Assembly (NCBI RefSeq): GCF_025118155.1
Contig: NW_026251414.1
Span: 124,001 to 188,000 of the forward strand
From: Cokeromyces recurvatus
Lineage: Eukaryota; Mucoromycota; Mucoromycetes; Mucorales; Mucoraceae
Direction: 5' to 3'
DNA: 64,000 nucleotides
In this document: piece after piece, positions 23,708-35,842 of the stretch
Layout of the letters: every line of letters begins with the position of its first letter
Position numbering within the stretch: position 1 is the stretch's first letter
Notes under the pieces: model-generated
What the model was told of the DNA's origin: nothing
Seen by the model: the letters and a program-made list of their open reading frames with translations, nothing else
Databases searched by the model: none
Made by a program: the position numbers and the translations under genes

Positions 23708-25516
23708 ATGGCTTTAAATACCTTAAATGATGAACAAAAAAATAAATTAAACCAATTTCAAGTAAATTACTATTCATTATTATTATTACTTTTCTCGTTA
23801 TTAATTTACATAATATAGACTATAACAGAAATAAAAGATATAGAAGAAGCATTAGGCCATTTAATAGAATATGAATGGAACTTGGAGGTATAAACTAGAA
23901 AAAAAAATGATATAAATACTATTTGAAAACTAACAGTATTTTTCTTTTTTCTTTCTTTTTTTTTTTAAAAAAAAAAAAAAAGCGAGCAATTCAACATATT
24001 TATGAAAATAATAATTCAAATGAGAAAAGAGAGCAATTAGAAGAAGAAGTAGCTTCTAGTAGTTCTCGTCACTGTGCTACTCCTCCTAGTACACCTCCAT
24101 TCATAAGAAATAACATGTCATCAAGAATGAATAATAGAACAATGACGAATCGACCTTCTTTATTATTGTCTATTTTATTTTGGCCTTTTGGTATTGCTTG
24201 GAATATAACTTGGTCTATACTTTCATTTGCTAGTAAAAAAAAAAAAAAAAAAAAAAAAAGTTTATATTTATATAGTATGATTCTATTTACTTATCTAATG
24301 GTCATAGGTCGTCTCATTTATCGTCCTGCGATTACATCGAATAATAATAATAACAGAAAAAGAGACCCTCGTGTATTAGCAGCTGAATTTATAGAATTAT
24401 TTGAATTCAAATATGGACCACGTCATATTGATTTTTTTAAAGGAGGTTATTCTCAAGCATTAGAAAAGGCTCGTAAAGATTTAAGATTTATGTTAGTTTT
24501 GTTACAGAGTAATGATCATGATGATACAGAAAACTTTTGCAGGTAACATATAAATATATGTGTTTATGCATGATATTTATATAAATAAATAAATAATATT
24601 TTTTTTTGTTATTAGAAATATCTTGACTTCAAATACATTGATCGAATTCATTAAAGAGAAACAAATCTTAGTTTGGGCTGGTGATGTTCATGAATCAGAA
24701 GCACATAAAGTGAGTTATACATTACAAGCTACTACATATCCTTTTATGGCCTTAATTGCCTTAAAGACTCCTCCTGGGTCCAGTGCAGCCAAGATGTCTG
24801 TTATCGAACGTCTTGAAGGTTATCAAGATGTAGACGAATTAATAAGTCAAATTGAGATGGCTATTGAACGTCATGGTGCTGTTATGAATCGACTTAAACA
24901 TGAACGTGAGCAACGTGAGCTTGAACGTCAATTACGTGTGGATCAAGACAAAGCTTATCGTGAATCCTTAAAGATGGATCAAGAAAAAGCGCGTAAAGCA
25001 CAAGAAGCAAAGGAAATGGAGGAGCGTATGAAGAGAGAAAAGGAATTAGAGGCTCAACGTCTTTCTCTTTTAAAACAAAAGCGAACCGATTATATTCATT
25101 ATCTTTATGCACAATTACCTGACGAACCCTCGAACACCGAAAAAGTAGCCAAGTTAAGTTTCCGTTTAGCAGATGGAGATCGTGTTGTACGTCAATTCCC
25201 TCATGATGCTACTATAGAGGTAAAACAAAAAAAATGATTTAGTTTAATTTTCCTTTTTTTGACTTGAACAATGTGTTAGACATTATATCGCTTTGTTGAA
25301 GTTTATCCTTTAATGAAAGAAGGAATAGAAAAACAGGATATAAAAGAGCCACCTTCAGATTATACACATGAATACAAGTTTACAATTCATAGTCCTTATC
25401 CTCGAATGGAATATTTACCCGATGATACAAAAACTTTGTTTGAAATTAAAAACTTATGGCCAAGCGCTACTTTAGTAGTTGATGCTGTTGATGATGATGA
25501 AGAAGAAGAAAATTAA
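23708..25516 (+). CDS. FAF2/UBXD8-like ERAD protein (UBA, membrane hairpin, UAS, UBX)
   Basis: ER and lipid-droplet protein that recruits Cdc48/p97 through its UBX domain. Six exons (23708-23761, 23819-23887, 23983-24232, 24308-24542, 24616-25219, 25280-25516) give 482 residues. Residues ~5-50 form a UBA-like helical domain (EEALGHLIEYEWNLERAIQH). A hydrophobic hairpin follows at ~100-120 (LLLSILFWPFGIAWNITWSI). The thioredoxin-like UAS domain comes next (FIELFEFKYG ... ILVWAGDVHESEAHKVS), then a long Glu/Arg/Lys coiled coil, and then a UBX domain (KLSFRLADGDRVVRQFPHDATIETLYRFVEVYP). The domain order is diagnostic of FAF2 and yeast Ubx2. Intron 24233-24307 holds an A21 run and is in frame without stops, so retention would insert a Lys-rich segment after the hairpin. 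Confidence 0.93.
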
Positions 25517-26276
25517 AATAAAGAGACTATTTATTATACTCTGAATAACATGTATTAAATTTGGGCAATATAAACTATGATATTCAATTTTTGTTACGGG
25601 ATATATTCTTGAGGGGAAATGAAATTAAGCAGTATGGTTGGTAGATACACAAACAAAGGGATTTTTTTTTCTTCCTTCCTCTTTAATAATATTTCGTAAT
25701 GATAGACAAAAGAACCTACTTTCTTCTTTCTTTACCTTGAAAGAGAGGGCCATTGAAAATAATATAGGATGAAAAAAAAAAAAAAGAAAAACTTGTCATT
25801 TATAGGAGAGATAATACAACTCTGTTTTATATTGTCATTTCAAAGGATACCCAGTCCCAAAAAAAGAAAAAAAAAAGAAGGGGATGGATTCAACAACCTC
25901 AAGATTATATCTCTAGAATATCACATTACTATAAATAGATTTACTCTAATATGCTTTTTCTCTCTTTTTATTTATTTTATTTTACCGACTTTTATACAGT
26001 TTGATTAATAATCAGACACTCAGTAATTACATAGAGTTATTATAACTCATTACTCTTGCAAGAGTGAGGGAGAAAGAATGAGTATTTAAATTGCATAGAC
26101 AAGTTCATTAAATTACATAATTTATTAAAAATAAATAAAAGGGGGAGGGGGGGTAGTAGATAAAAAAAAAGGGTATTTTGGATTCATACATATATATATA
26201 TATATCATTCATTATGGAGAGGTAGAAGAATGATGGGATAATAAAAGGAAATGTTTATGTCAATGTACAATAGCTT
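25517..26276. other. Convergent intergenic region
   Basis: Low-complexity A/T sequence with a TATATATATATA block (26190-26205), G-rich patches (26140-26155) and a short imperfect inverted repeat ATAACTCATTACTCTTGCAAGAGTGAGG near 26041-26067. No gene seen. Confidence 0.55.
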
Positions 26277-27476
26277 TTAAAGGAGGAAGTGTGTGTGTGT
26301 GTGTATGTATGGTTCATGCTTTAGGAAATGATCAATGGATTCAATTATATCTGATCTTCCTAAACGTTGATTCACAATCCATCTTAAAGCAGTATCCAGA
26401 TCAAATAGATTTCTCAAATAAAACTTCAACATACCTAGTAATTTATTCATAACACCCTGATGACAATAACCAACAGGATACTTTATAAAGAAGTGGGAGA
26501 GGACATGGCAAAAGAGAGTCTCTTCTTTAATATCAGATTCATAAGGTAGATTCAAACATTGGAGTGCCATCTTTAATTGATACTGTCGATCCCTTGAAAG
26601 TTCTATTGATGAATTCGATTTAAACGCCTCATTAAACAAAATCAATACAATAGCCTCCCAGAGACTGGCACGAGCTACAGGATCAAATTCAAAGAGACCT
26701 ATCACTGTCTCAAACGGCTGTATAGTATTATTTAGGGATAAGAGCTTTAAGGTCATCATAGAGGCACCATGTTGCATTGTTTTCTCTATTAAAGGAGCAG
26801 GAAAGAAGTCATGTCGGTTATTCATACTATTACTACTACTACATGTGGACGAGATAGAGGACATGAAGATCGCTACGTCATTTGTTTGCAAATCGAGTTC
26901 AGGGGAATCTTGATACCCTTTCTGGAGTATAGTGACATAGCCGTCGAAGGGTATATGCTGTATTTGATTGGAAAAGAATTTACCTTCAAATATACAATTC
27001 ATGATTTCATCATCACAATTTAAGGGTGATAGAGAGGATTTATCTGTAGTATATGGATTCTTATGAAGGGAAGTATGGCCCTTACCATACACTTGAACAA
27101 GCGCTTGTAAAACATGACGAGGCACGATTGCCCCCATGTGGAATAGTATGTTTACCCATTGAGAATAACATAGTTTTGGTACAGTTAAGAGGGCATAATA
27201 GAGAGCGAATCGAGGTCCAAAATGGGTGATAATCCATGCTGCCTTTGATCTAGGATGAACCGCTATATGATAAAAGGTACGACAAGTCAAAGAGAACTGC
27301 TTTATACACTCTTGTGTTCTTAATTGTTGGTAGATACAAACTAAAAGCTCCCTGGGTAATTTAGTTATTTTATCTTCTTTGTATTCATTTAAAGATGACT
27401 TTAACTTCTTTTTCCCATTGTTGGATGGCTTTTTAGTTGATATGAGAGAAGGTAAAAACTTTAAAGTCTTTATCAT
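26277..27476 (-). CDS. F-box-like protein
   Basis: Single-exon product of 399 residues. An F-box-like motif spans residues ~37-80 (ITKLPRELLVCIYQQL ... CIKQFSLTCRTFYHIA), which would dock on Skp1 in an SCF ubiquitin ligase. It is followed by SKAAWIITHFGPRFALYYAL, typical of fungal F-box families that continue into a helical repeat region. The rest is helical and Leu-rich, without WD40 or LRR signatures that I can name, so the substrate is unknown. The last residues (YIHTHTHFLL) come from a GT/CA microsatellite reaching the stop codon, so this end may vary between strains. A CCAAT box (minus strand, about 27711) lies ~235 bases upstream. Confidence 0.8.
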   Translation of the reverse strand: MIKTLKFLPSLISTKKPSNNGKKKLKSSLNEYKEDKITKLPRELLVCIYQQLRTQECIKQFSLTCRTFYHIAVHPRSKAAWIITHFGPRFALYYALLTVPKLCYSQWVNILFHMGAIVPRHVLQALVQVYGKGHTSLHKNPYTTDKSSLSPLNCDDEIMNCIFEGKFFSNQIQHIPFDGYVTILQKGYQDSPELDLQTNDVAIFMSSISSTCSSSNSMNNRHDFFPAPLIEKTMQHGASMMTLKLLSLNNTIQPFETVIGLFEFDPVARASLWEAIVLILFNEAFKSNSSIELSRDRQYQLKMALQCLNLPYESDIKEETLFCHVLSHFFIKYPVGYCHQGVMNKLLGMLKFYLRNLFDLDTALRWIVNQRLGRSDIIESIDHFLKHEPYIHTHTHFLL

Positions 27477-27775
27477 TATACATACAAATATGTGAAAAGA
27501 AAGAAAAAAAAATGAAATAAATTAATAAAAAAAAAAAGAACAGAAAATTAAGATTTTATTCACTTTTACTATGTGATTTCCCTATCTTCACACTCACGCC
27601 CACACTTACACTCACCTTATTTCTTTTTTTTTTTTTTTTTTTTTTTTTGACAAAGTGATATGTAAAATTAAGCCTCTCCTTAAATCACGTTTACAAAAGG
27701 GTAATATCTGATTGGCTGAGTTTAGACATTCACGTTATTCTACGTTTCTATTTTACACAATCCATAAATCATGTT

Positions 27776-29049
27776 TTATTCTTTTATGCAATTTAAGGAT
27801 TTTTCTATGAATTGTTTCAAAAGAGGCCAAACTTGTTTCCTTGACATTTTCACATTGCCTTGATCATAAAATGAAGCCTTCATGTTATCATTTTCTTTGA
27901 ATTCACCATTCTTTACAAGTTGAATATCAGTATTGTTTTCTAATTCTCGTTTTACAGCCATTAAAGCAGGTGTCCTTACAAAGATAGCTAATTCACGTCG
28001 ATAATCACCCTTCATTGTTTTAATGTGATCTCTATCATGATCAAATGCAGTAAAGATGACTTCCATGTCTAGTTGACGTTGAAGAGCGAATTCCCAAGCA
28101 GCTTCTGAGATGGTTTGATATCCAGATGTTTCTCTTTCAGCCCAAGCACGAAAATGCCAAGTAACAGCACTTGTACCGATGCGATAGGGACCTACTTTAA
28201 ACTCTTTATAGTCACGACGTAAGATATCAGGATTAGACATGCTATCGACTTGAGATTTTACTTTTTCAATGGCCTTGAAATAGTCATCTGTACTTGATGT
28301 CATTGTCCCTTCTTCCTTGTGTTGATATCTTTGAAGAATATGAAAGATGGAAAGATCCAATTCAGTTGTTCGTCCAAGCTCCCATTTTAAATTAACCGTA
28401 TCTACTAAGAGAGGAGCTAAAGCTAAGCGAGCCATGTGTTCATTTAACCATGTATTATCATCATCTATCCGTTGCTTTATAAAGTGCTCAAGTACTAACG
28501 TCACGCAAGAACCTACCATTTGAATATTGCGCAATGGAGCATCAAGATAATACTTTTCATCAACATGATGATCTAGTACGCCCATCACTTGACATGCATT
28601 CCAGGGAGGTTGATCGAATGGAGCTGTTAAATGGTTATGATCGACCAAGATAATTTGCGTATCTTTAGGGTCTATCCGATGAAGTTCATCAAGACAAATG
28701 AGTTTTGTATAGTCGACATGAGCTTGATCCAAGACGAATTTTAATTCAGGACGAAGCTCTAGATCTGCCTTTGGGACTTTGACTATAGGAATATAGACTG
28801 TTGTTTTGGTTGAGTTGGATAGGATTGTGCTTAGATAAGCAAAAAGAAGTGAGGAAATAATAGAATCGAGATCTAATAGTCAAATTTAGATGACAGACTA
28901 CTACTACTACTACAAAAAAAAAGAAAGTATACAACAGCCTGTCTTGGTTTACCTGCAGAATCATTGCCTGTAATAATCACTTTTTTCTTTGTTGTACCAA
29001 GTTGTTGTCTTGTAGACTGCAGGAATTCATCAAGATGATGACAACTCAT
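27776..29049 (-). CDS. PPX1: DHH-family exopolyphosphatase (PPX1/prune type)
   Basis: Metal-dependent hydrolase releasing phosphate from polyphosphate or related short polyphosphorylated substrates. Two exons (29049-28953, 28872-27776) give 397 residues, like yeast Ppx1. Motifs: GNDSADLDS (first DxD metal motif, formed across the splice junction), LVDHNHL (Asp110), the family DHH in VLDHHVD (Asp133-His135), and GSCVTLVLE. The C-terminal DHHA2 domain has VGPYRIGTSAVTWH. The intron is 80 bases. No signal peptide, so a cytosolic location is likely. Prune-type proteins share this fold, so the exact substrate cannot be fixed from sequence alone. Confidence 0.9.
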
Positions 29050-31231
29050 GTTATTTCTTTGGGTTAATTGACTGTAAACCAACTAAAATATGTGTATAAA
29101 AAAAAAAATCAGAACTTCACTACAAAATGATAAAAAAAAAAGACTTGCGTGACTGTTATGTTTTGTCCAAAAGGAGATAGTAGTAAAAGTGAATATCAAT
29201 AAAAACAAGGGACAAAGTAATAAGTTCATAGTGTCGATATAATAAGAAAGAAAGGAAGAGAAAAAGAAAGAGAGAGTTTAAATAAAAAAAAAAATAAGGA
29301 GTAGAGGAGTGTTTATATGCTATTAGTTAAATAATGCAACTTTTGTACAAATAATAAAATAGATGCTTTCTAGGTCCTTCTTCCCAATACACCTTGTAAT
29401 TGTCTAGATATGAATTTAGATAAAATAAAGAATAGATTATATCTTTACTAAAGCAAACCCACTCAATTTATCATACAGGATGATTTCCCATTTTTAGCTA
29501 GAAAAGACTGCTACTGTCATTGTTTGCTGTTTCAGTCTATTATATAGGATCCGCTCTATTACTACTACTAGTTGCCCATTCCAATTATTAAAAGAAGAGA
29601 TTGTTTGTTTTAATAGTAAAAATGAAACTACTCTATCTGCTTTCTATGTTTGAAGAGAGTTGATATACAACAAAGGTGATGAAGACCATTTATCAAAAGT
29701 ATAAATATACCAACTGCTTTAGTTTTCTCTCACTCCTTATATATTCAAGTGAGCTAATTATGTGCTTTGATGTATATATTTTCTGTAAAGTATGTATGGG
29801 GTTCATGTAGTAAACAGACACTCCTTTGTTGTATCTTATTCCAGGTATAATCTACCATTTTGTTCTTTTTTTTTTCTTAAAAATAAAAATCAATGATCTA
29901 AGAATTTATTTTATTTATTTAAAATACACATGCATAGACTAGATTAACTTGTGCTAGTTCTCATACAATAATAGTAGTAGTAGTAGTAGTAGTAGTAGTA
30001 CTTTATTTATTTATTCTTTCGACTCATTCATGCGTCACTACTCTCTATTATTCTAGAAAGAAGATATGGATTGTGTTTATTTTATTTTTTTTGTTTTTAA
30101 AAATAAATAAATAAAATCAGATCATGACAGAGATCCTTATTAGGAGAATACAAATAAACTTCATTTTTCTAAATCAACCAATAAAAAGCTTCTATTTCTC
30201 CAATAGAAAGTTCTTAATTAAACAATAGAGTCTTTTTTTTTTTTTGCATAATTCCTTTTGAGGATTAGAAAAACAAGAAAATGTTACAGAAAATAGAAAA
30301 AAAAAGGACTCGAGTCATTTTTATCTATTATTTATTAAACTATCTACTACTTATGTTTGATCTCATGTCTAGTAAAGTACTTTATTCATTTGTGTATATT
30401 CTTATAAAGTAATATCTACTCTTTTTTTTTTCTTATTTATATATCAATGCAAGTATAACATGTTCAATTCATCATAAAAAAGAAATGTCAGTTATCTTGA
30501 TTTAATTTTAAAGTTATTGTGCCTATAAAATTAGTTTCCGGTTATCTAGAAAACATCAATAATCTGTGACCCTCTTATACATAAAGAGACAGGGAGCAAG
30601 CGATTAAGAGTTCTTAATAAAGGTTGAACCTAGTTTAATGCCCAGTGTTTCATTGTGCGGAGATTCGTTTCATATCGAGAAGCTGGCTAAAATAATTTGT
30701 AAAATTAAAGCTATCATTCGTGGTGATAAAAAAAGGATTAATACTTTTAAAGCCGCCGTCATTATCAAGTATTTTATGATTTATAAGCTAAAATTGCATA
30801 ATCACAAATCATATAAAATATAAAAATATACATAGTTTATGCGTAAAGGATATCTCGACACTTTATAGTATCATAAAAAGTAAATCATTATTTTATATAA
30901 ATATAAATATCTTTATATATACATATTCTTATTCTGGAAGGGGAGAAGATAAGAAAGAGACAGGGGGAGAGAGAGAGAGAGGGGAAATAATTTTTTTTTT
31001 TTTTGCTCTATTATTAAAAAATGCTAATATGGTTGAAGTTTAGCATTTAACCAGAATTGAATTCAAATTACATAAAAATAAAAATAAATGTTTCAAAATT
31101 AAGTGGAATTTTAAAAAAAAAAAAAAAAAAAGGCACTCACTTTTATATATAAATATTACTACGTTGGAATAATAAATAAATAAAAAAAATAAAAGTAAAA
31201 ATAAAAAAAAAAAAATATAGAAATTCATAAA
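29050..31231. other. 2.2-kb divergent intergenic region
   Basis: Lies upstream of both PPX1 (minus) and the HSF-type gene (plus). It is AT-rich, with a TAG trinucleotide array (29972-30000), AAATAAATAAAT blocks, a GA-rich patch (30955-30985), and A/T runs just before the HSF gene. A weak 61-codon ORF at 30638-30823 was not judged a gene. No tRNA or transposon recognised. Confidence 0.55.
29972..30000. repeat. TAG trinucleotide microsatellite
   Basis: About nine to ten consecutive TAG units. Confidence 0.9.
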
Positions 31232-32079
31232 ATGGATTCATTGAAAATTAGTATTCCTGACATGGATATGAATGATCCTTTGAATAATTTTAATCGTAAT
31301 AAACGTGCAAGTATGTCCTCTATTCGTTCAGGTGCTTCTAGTGCCTCACTTTACGAGCCATCTTCGGACTTTTTGTCTTTTAGTGAAGATTCATCACCTC
31401 AACGTCGACCGTCTAAAAAGGGTGTAAGCACATTTATTAGTAAACTATATACGTAAGTTTAAATAATAAAAGAGAAGAAATACTTGATGTGTGTAACACT
31501 TTATTAGTATGGTAGAAGATGGTCGCCATCAAAATCTTATATCATGGAATCCTAATGGTACCTCTTTCTTTGTTTGTAACGCTACTCAGTTCGCTCAAGA
31601 AGTGCTTCCAGAATATTTTAAACATAGTAACTTTTCAAGTTTTGTTCGACTTTTAAACATGTAAAGTTACACTTGAAGCTATGCATGAATTGATATACTC
31701 ATTTCTTCTTATTAGGTATGGATTTCACAAGATTAATAAATCACCGAGAGGTCAAAGAGGAAATAATGAAAATGAAATTTGGGAATTTTCTCATCCAAAG
31801 TTTCAACATGGACGTTCAGATATGTTGAAAGATATTAAACGTAAAGCAATGGATTCTGAGCTTCTAAGACGTGAAACAGGAGATATTTATGCTTCATTTG
31901 CTATGCTTCAAATGTCTCAAGCAGATTTACTTCAACAATTTTATATTCTTCAAGATAATTTTTCAAGTTTATTACAAAATTTTGAAGAAACAAAAAACGT
32001 GCAACTTCAACAACAAAAATTGATTCAACAACTTGCTCAAAGACAAGGTCTAAGTCAATCCGATTTAATACAATTACAA

Positions 32080-32129
<50 letters not shown>

Positions 32130-32553
32130 TAGAATCTAATATTATATATAATCCTTATAAATCAAATCTATTTTCTTAGGTCCCTTAAATCATACTGAAA
32201 GTCAATCTTCTAATACAGCGAGTCCTTTAACTGTCTTTGTAACATCTCATGACCAACAAGATGGATACAATTCTATGCAATTCATTCATGATAACAATCA
32301 AACTACCTTTCAGCATCCTTTACAACCTACACCTCCTGATGTGACTATGTCTATCTATGACACCTCTAATAGTCCTTCTTCAGTACCTGTTTCACCTAAC
32401 TTATTTGATACCGCTGTAAATACTCCTCTTCCCCCAAGTCCAGTTCCTTCTGTTATCTTAAATTCTCCAGTACTATCCGAACACCCTCATGATGTCCAAT
32501 TCCACACTTTAAAATATGAAGACATGAATACCCTCAGTCTTGGCTTATCTTGA
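31232..32553 (+). CDS. HSF-type DNA-binding transcription factor
   Basis: Nuclear transcription factor with a heat-shock-factor winged-helix domain. Four exons (31232-31452, 31508-31660, 31716-32080, 32180-32553) give 370 residues. The DNA-binding domain spans ~68-165: STFISKLYTMVEDG, LISWNPNGTSFFV, the recognition helix FSSFVRLLNMYGFHKI, and IWEFSHPKFQHGR. It is followed by a Gln-rich, Leu-containing helical region (LLQQFYILQDNFSSLLQNF) that could trimerise. The C-terminal region is Pro/Ser/Thr-rich. The N-terminal extension is Ser-rich (MSSIRSGASSAS). The third intron carries a 45-base A tract. Fungi usually have several HSF-domain genes (Hsf1, Sfl1, Mga1/Hms2, Skn7 types). No response-regulator domain is present, so it is not Skn7; I cannot choose among the others. 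Confidence 0.92.
32083..32127 (+). repeat. 45-base poly-A tract inside an intron
   Basis: Begins directly after the GT of the third intron of the HSF-type gene. Confidence 0.9.
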
Positions 32554-32874
32554 TTTCCCCCCCCTCTCTCTCTTCCCCCAACAAAAAAGAAAAAAAAATT
32601 CAGTCTATTTTATATAATACATATAATTCCTTTTTTGTTTTGTTAATTCACTTTAATATTATTATTATCATACATATTATTAATCAATTCATTTATCTAT
32701 TCTATGTCTTGTATATATAAACTAATAGTACATAATACAGCTCTCCTTTTATTTTTTTCTTTTTTTCTTTTCTTTTCTTTTTTTGAAATGTAAAATTTTT
32801 AATAGGTATATTTATATAAAATAAATAGATATAAATAGCCAAAATATGCATTGGTCAGCTTTAATACACGTAAC

Positions 32875-33548
32875 TTATTGATACTTTCTATACATTATAT
32901 CTCTACAAGTAATAACTTTGTTTATTATGTGTAGACCAAGTTCTTTATTACAGGTTTTAGTAATTAAAATAAGATTTACTAACTTTGATTTATTATAGTT
33001 GAGAGAATGAAGTATACTAAAAATATGATTTGATTTTACCGAAATATCTTCTTGGCTAAAATTATAAAATATATCGTCACTATTGTGTTTGTATAGCAAA
33101 TATAGATTTAAACAGCAGGGTATGTCTTGTATTCATTTAGAACAAAAATCATGACAATCATAGACATGACTATGCACAAATAATGGATTAATCATAAATA
33201 ATATATGCGCGTATGTGTGTGATGGATGAGGTTTACTTACTTATCCATAAATCCCATTTCTCTTTTAAAAAGGCTTTAAAATTAGTTGAAGAATAGTGTT
33301 GATCCTTTATTTCATCAATTAGATATGTATTCACAATTTGATTCTTCATGCCTACAGCTATTGTAAGTGTAATTATTAAATCAATCTATTACTATTGATT
33401 CACACACGCACGCATACATACGCGCACGCATACATACACACACACACACACATGCATATATACACACACTCATAGATATATATAAAATCAAGTACTTACA
33501 TATATAATTTGATCCATTTTTATTCCAAAATAAAACAGCACCTATAGG

Positions 33549-33588
<40 letters not shown>

Positions 33589-34401
33589 GTTATCATTAGT
33601 TAATGCAGTATTATTTATATACACTACTTACTGTAATTGACCCTATATAACTTTCTTTAGGCATCATCATCATCCTTAAATTCCATCTTAATGGTCTCTC
33701 CAAGTAATGTGGACTTGCTATCTTTGCTCTATCACTCAATCCACGCTTATAGATATATATTGAATTTGAATCTGTCCAAATAGCTAATAATGTTCCTTCA
33801 TTATTCAGTTGGACACCTCGAATATCACTCATTGTGGTATCATAGTCGTTACTATATCCTACCACTGAATCAGGTACTTGCATAGTATGATAAAATTCAT
33901 TTAATAGACTCTTGTCTTCATTTCTATATAAATAACGTCTTTCATAAGGATCCTTTAATAAAGCATTTAATTTGTCCGTATAATCTAATGTTTGAAAATC
34001 ATTTCTTAAGAGTGATACAACAATCGTTTTTGATTCTCTTGACCGAGAAATAGCAGGTGTTGGCATATGAATAGTAATACGTTCCTGATGGAAATGAGCT
34101 CCATCTACAAAGGCCATATATTCTAAGTTTTCATCCATCATTGTACTATCCTATATATAATTATGTCAGTCTTTTTTTTTATATATATATACAAGTAGTT
34201 TATATGACTTTTTACATCTGAATTTAAATGATCTCTTGGAATCCACTTTTCTATACTCTTTATTTGATTCTTCTCTTTTTGTGAAATTCGACCATCGACA
34301 ATAGAAACATTTGTATGGAATAAATGTTTAGTTTTGTGTATATCTAATGTGAATACACGATATGTGTTGATACTAATAAAGTCATTTTTATATATGTATG
34401 T

Positions 34402-34443
<42 letters not shown>

Positions 34444-35559
34444 TTTAGTACATTATTGGTGTCTATACTCACTTTGGAGAATATAGTTTGCATACTAAAT
34501 TTGCATGTGACTCAGTTTGACTAGGCTGATGAAAGACTTTTTTTTTTCGTTTTATACAATAGTTATAATGATGTATATACTTGTATTGTTTGAATAAATA
34601 CACAACTTACCTTGTACTGGATCACCTGTTTGACTTGATTCTATTAATGAAATCATGTTCGAATTTTCAGAGTGAGGTGGTAAAAGTAAGTTAGAAGGGA
34701 AAATAGCTACTCGAAATCTATATGAATCAGGATCACTAAAAAAGAAAAGAAAAAGAAGAGTAGTATAGATACATAAATATAGATTCATTCCTATAAATAG
34801 ATATATATATATATATATTATTCAGCTTTAATATATGTCAATTACCGAGAATATAATATAGAGTCTTGCTCAATAGAAATTGCATTGATCTTTGTTGTAC
34901 CGGGTAATATAGCATTTTTATATTCATATTTCATATTTGATATATAATAAACGCGGACATAATGTCGAATATGATCTTCTTCAAGTTTATGATAAAGTAC
35001 ACCAAATTGAACCGGTCCATCATCTTCTGCGCTCTTTGAGAACTTGGTTATGGGTCCATCTAATACATGTTTAAAGCATATTTCCCAATCTAACATAGAG
35101 TATATAAATAACCTTTATATATAGATATTTATTCATATACATACTATTTCATGTTCTTATTTACCTTCTTCTGGTATTCCTTTTAAAAAATCATCTTTCT
35201 TTCTTCTAGCTTGAATAATAAGACCTAACATAAAATAATAATCGTTATCTTCGAGTCACTATTAATATTTATACACAAATTCCACGGGTCGATTTACCAT
35301 TTACGTTTAATTTTATATATTCATTACCGTGAATGTATCCCCTAGCTTCATCTATAACTGTTTCATAATGAATATGAGTTCGATAAATATAGTCCCCGTG
35401 TGTTGAAAGGATAACTTGGCTCGGTTCATTTAGTCTTGATCGTTTAGGTTGAAACACCTGAATATTGATAGGCTGTGAATAATGTGAATCTTGTAATAAA
35501 CTCACTAAATAAATCATGGCTATGCCGGTTATTAACAAAACCAAAACTCGCCATTTCAT
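32875..35559 (-). CDS. Membrane-anchored protein of unknown function, ten exons
   Basis: Not recognised. Ten exons in transcription order (35559-35298, 35224-35165, 35089-34846, 34735-34611, 34536-34473, 34372-34216, 34150-33632, 33548-33500, 33357-33237, 33079-32875) keep one frame for 601 residues. A hydrophobic segment at residues 5-25 (VLVLLITGIAMIYLVSLL), with basic residues only before it, suggests a type II signal anchor with a lumenal or external body. The body is beta-rich, with WDLW, AVLFWNKNGSNYI and LLAIWTDSNSIYIYKRG segments like the blades of a WD/propeller fold. The last junction is less sure: an in-frame stop at 33233-33235 would end the protein early if the final intron is not removed. 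It shares a 283-base divergent promoter with the coiled-coil gene. Confidence 0.7.
33550..33587 (+). repeat. 38-base poly-T tract in an intron
   Basis: On the transcribed (minus) strand this is an A run immediately preceding the 3' splice site of intron 7 of the membrane-anchored protein gene. Confidence 0.9.
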
Positions 35560-35842
35560 TATAATGATCCTTCACGTATTCCTTTTTGTCAATTTTTAAA
35601 AAAAAAAGAAAAAGAAAAGAAAAGAATAGAAAAAAGAAAACGGAGGTAAATTCCGATATAATAAGGTATATGATCATCAATTCCCCCCGCCTTTATAGTA
35701 GTGTAGGTTTTTTTTTTCTTTTTTTTTTTTTTTTTTTTTTATTATTATTATTATTATTTTTTATTATTATTATTTTATTTCATTATTTTATTTCAAAAAA
35801 AAATAAATAAATAAAATATTCATATACACATTTATATATTAC

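Noticed and set aside
30638..30823. 61-codon ORF with a basic, helical composition
   Set aside because: Isolated in a gene desert, no conserved motif, no splice partners, and of a length expected by chance.
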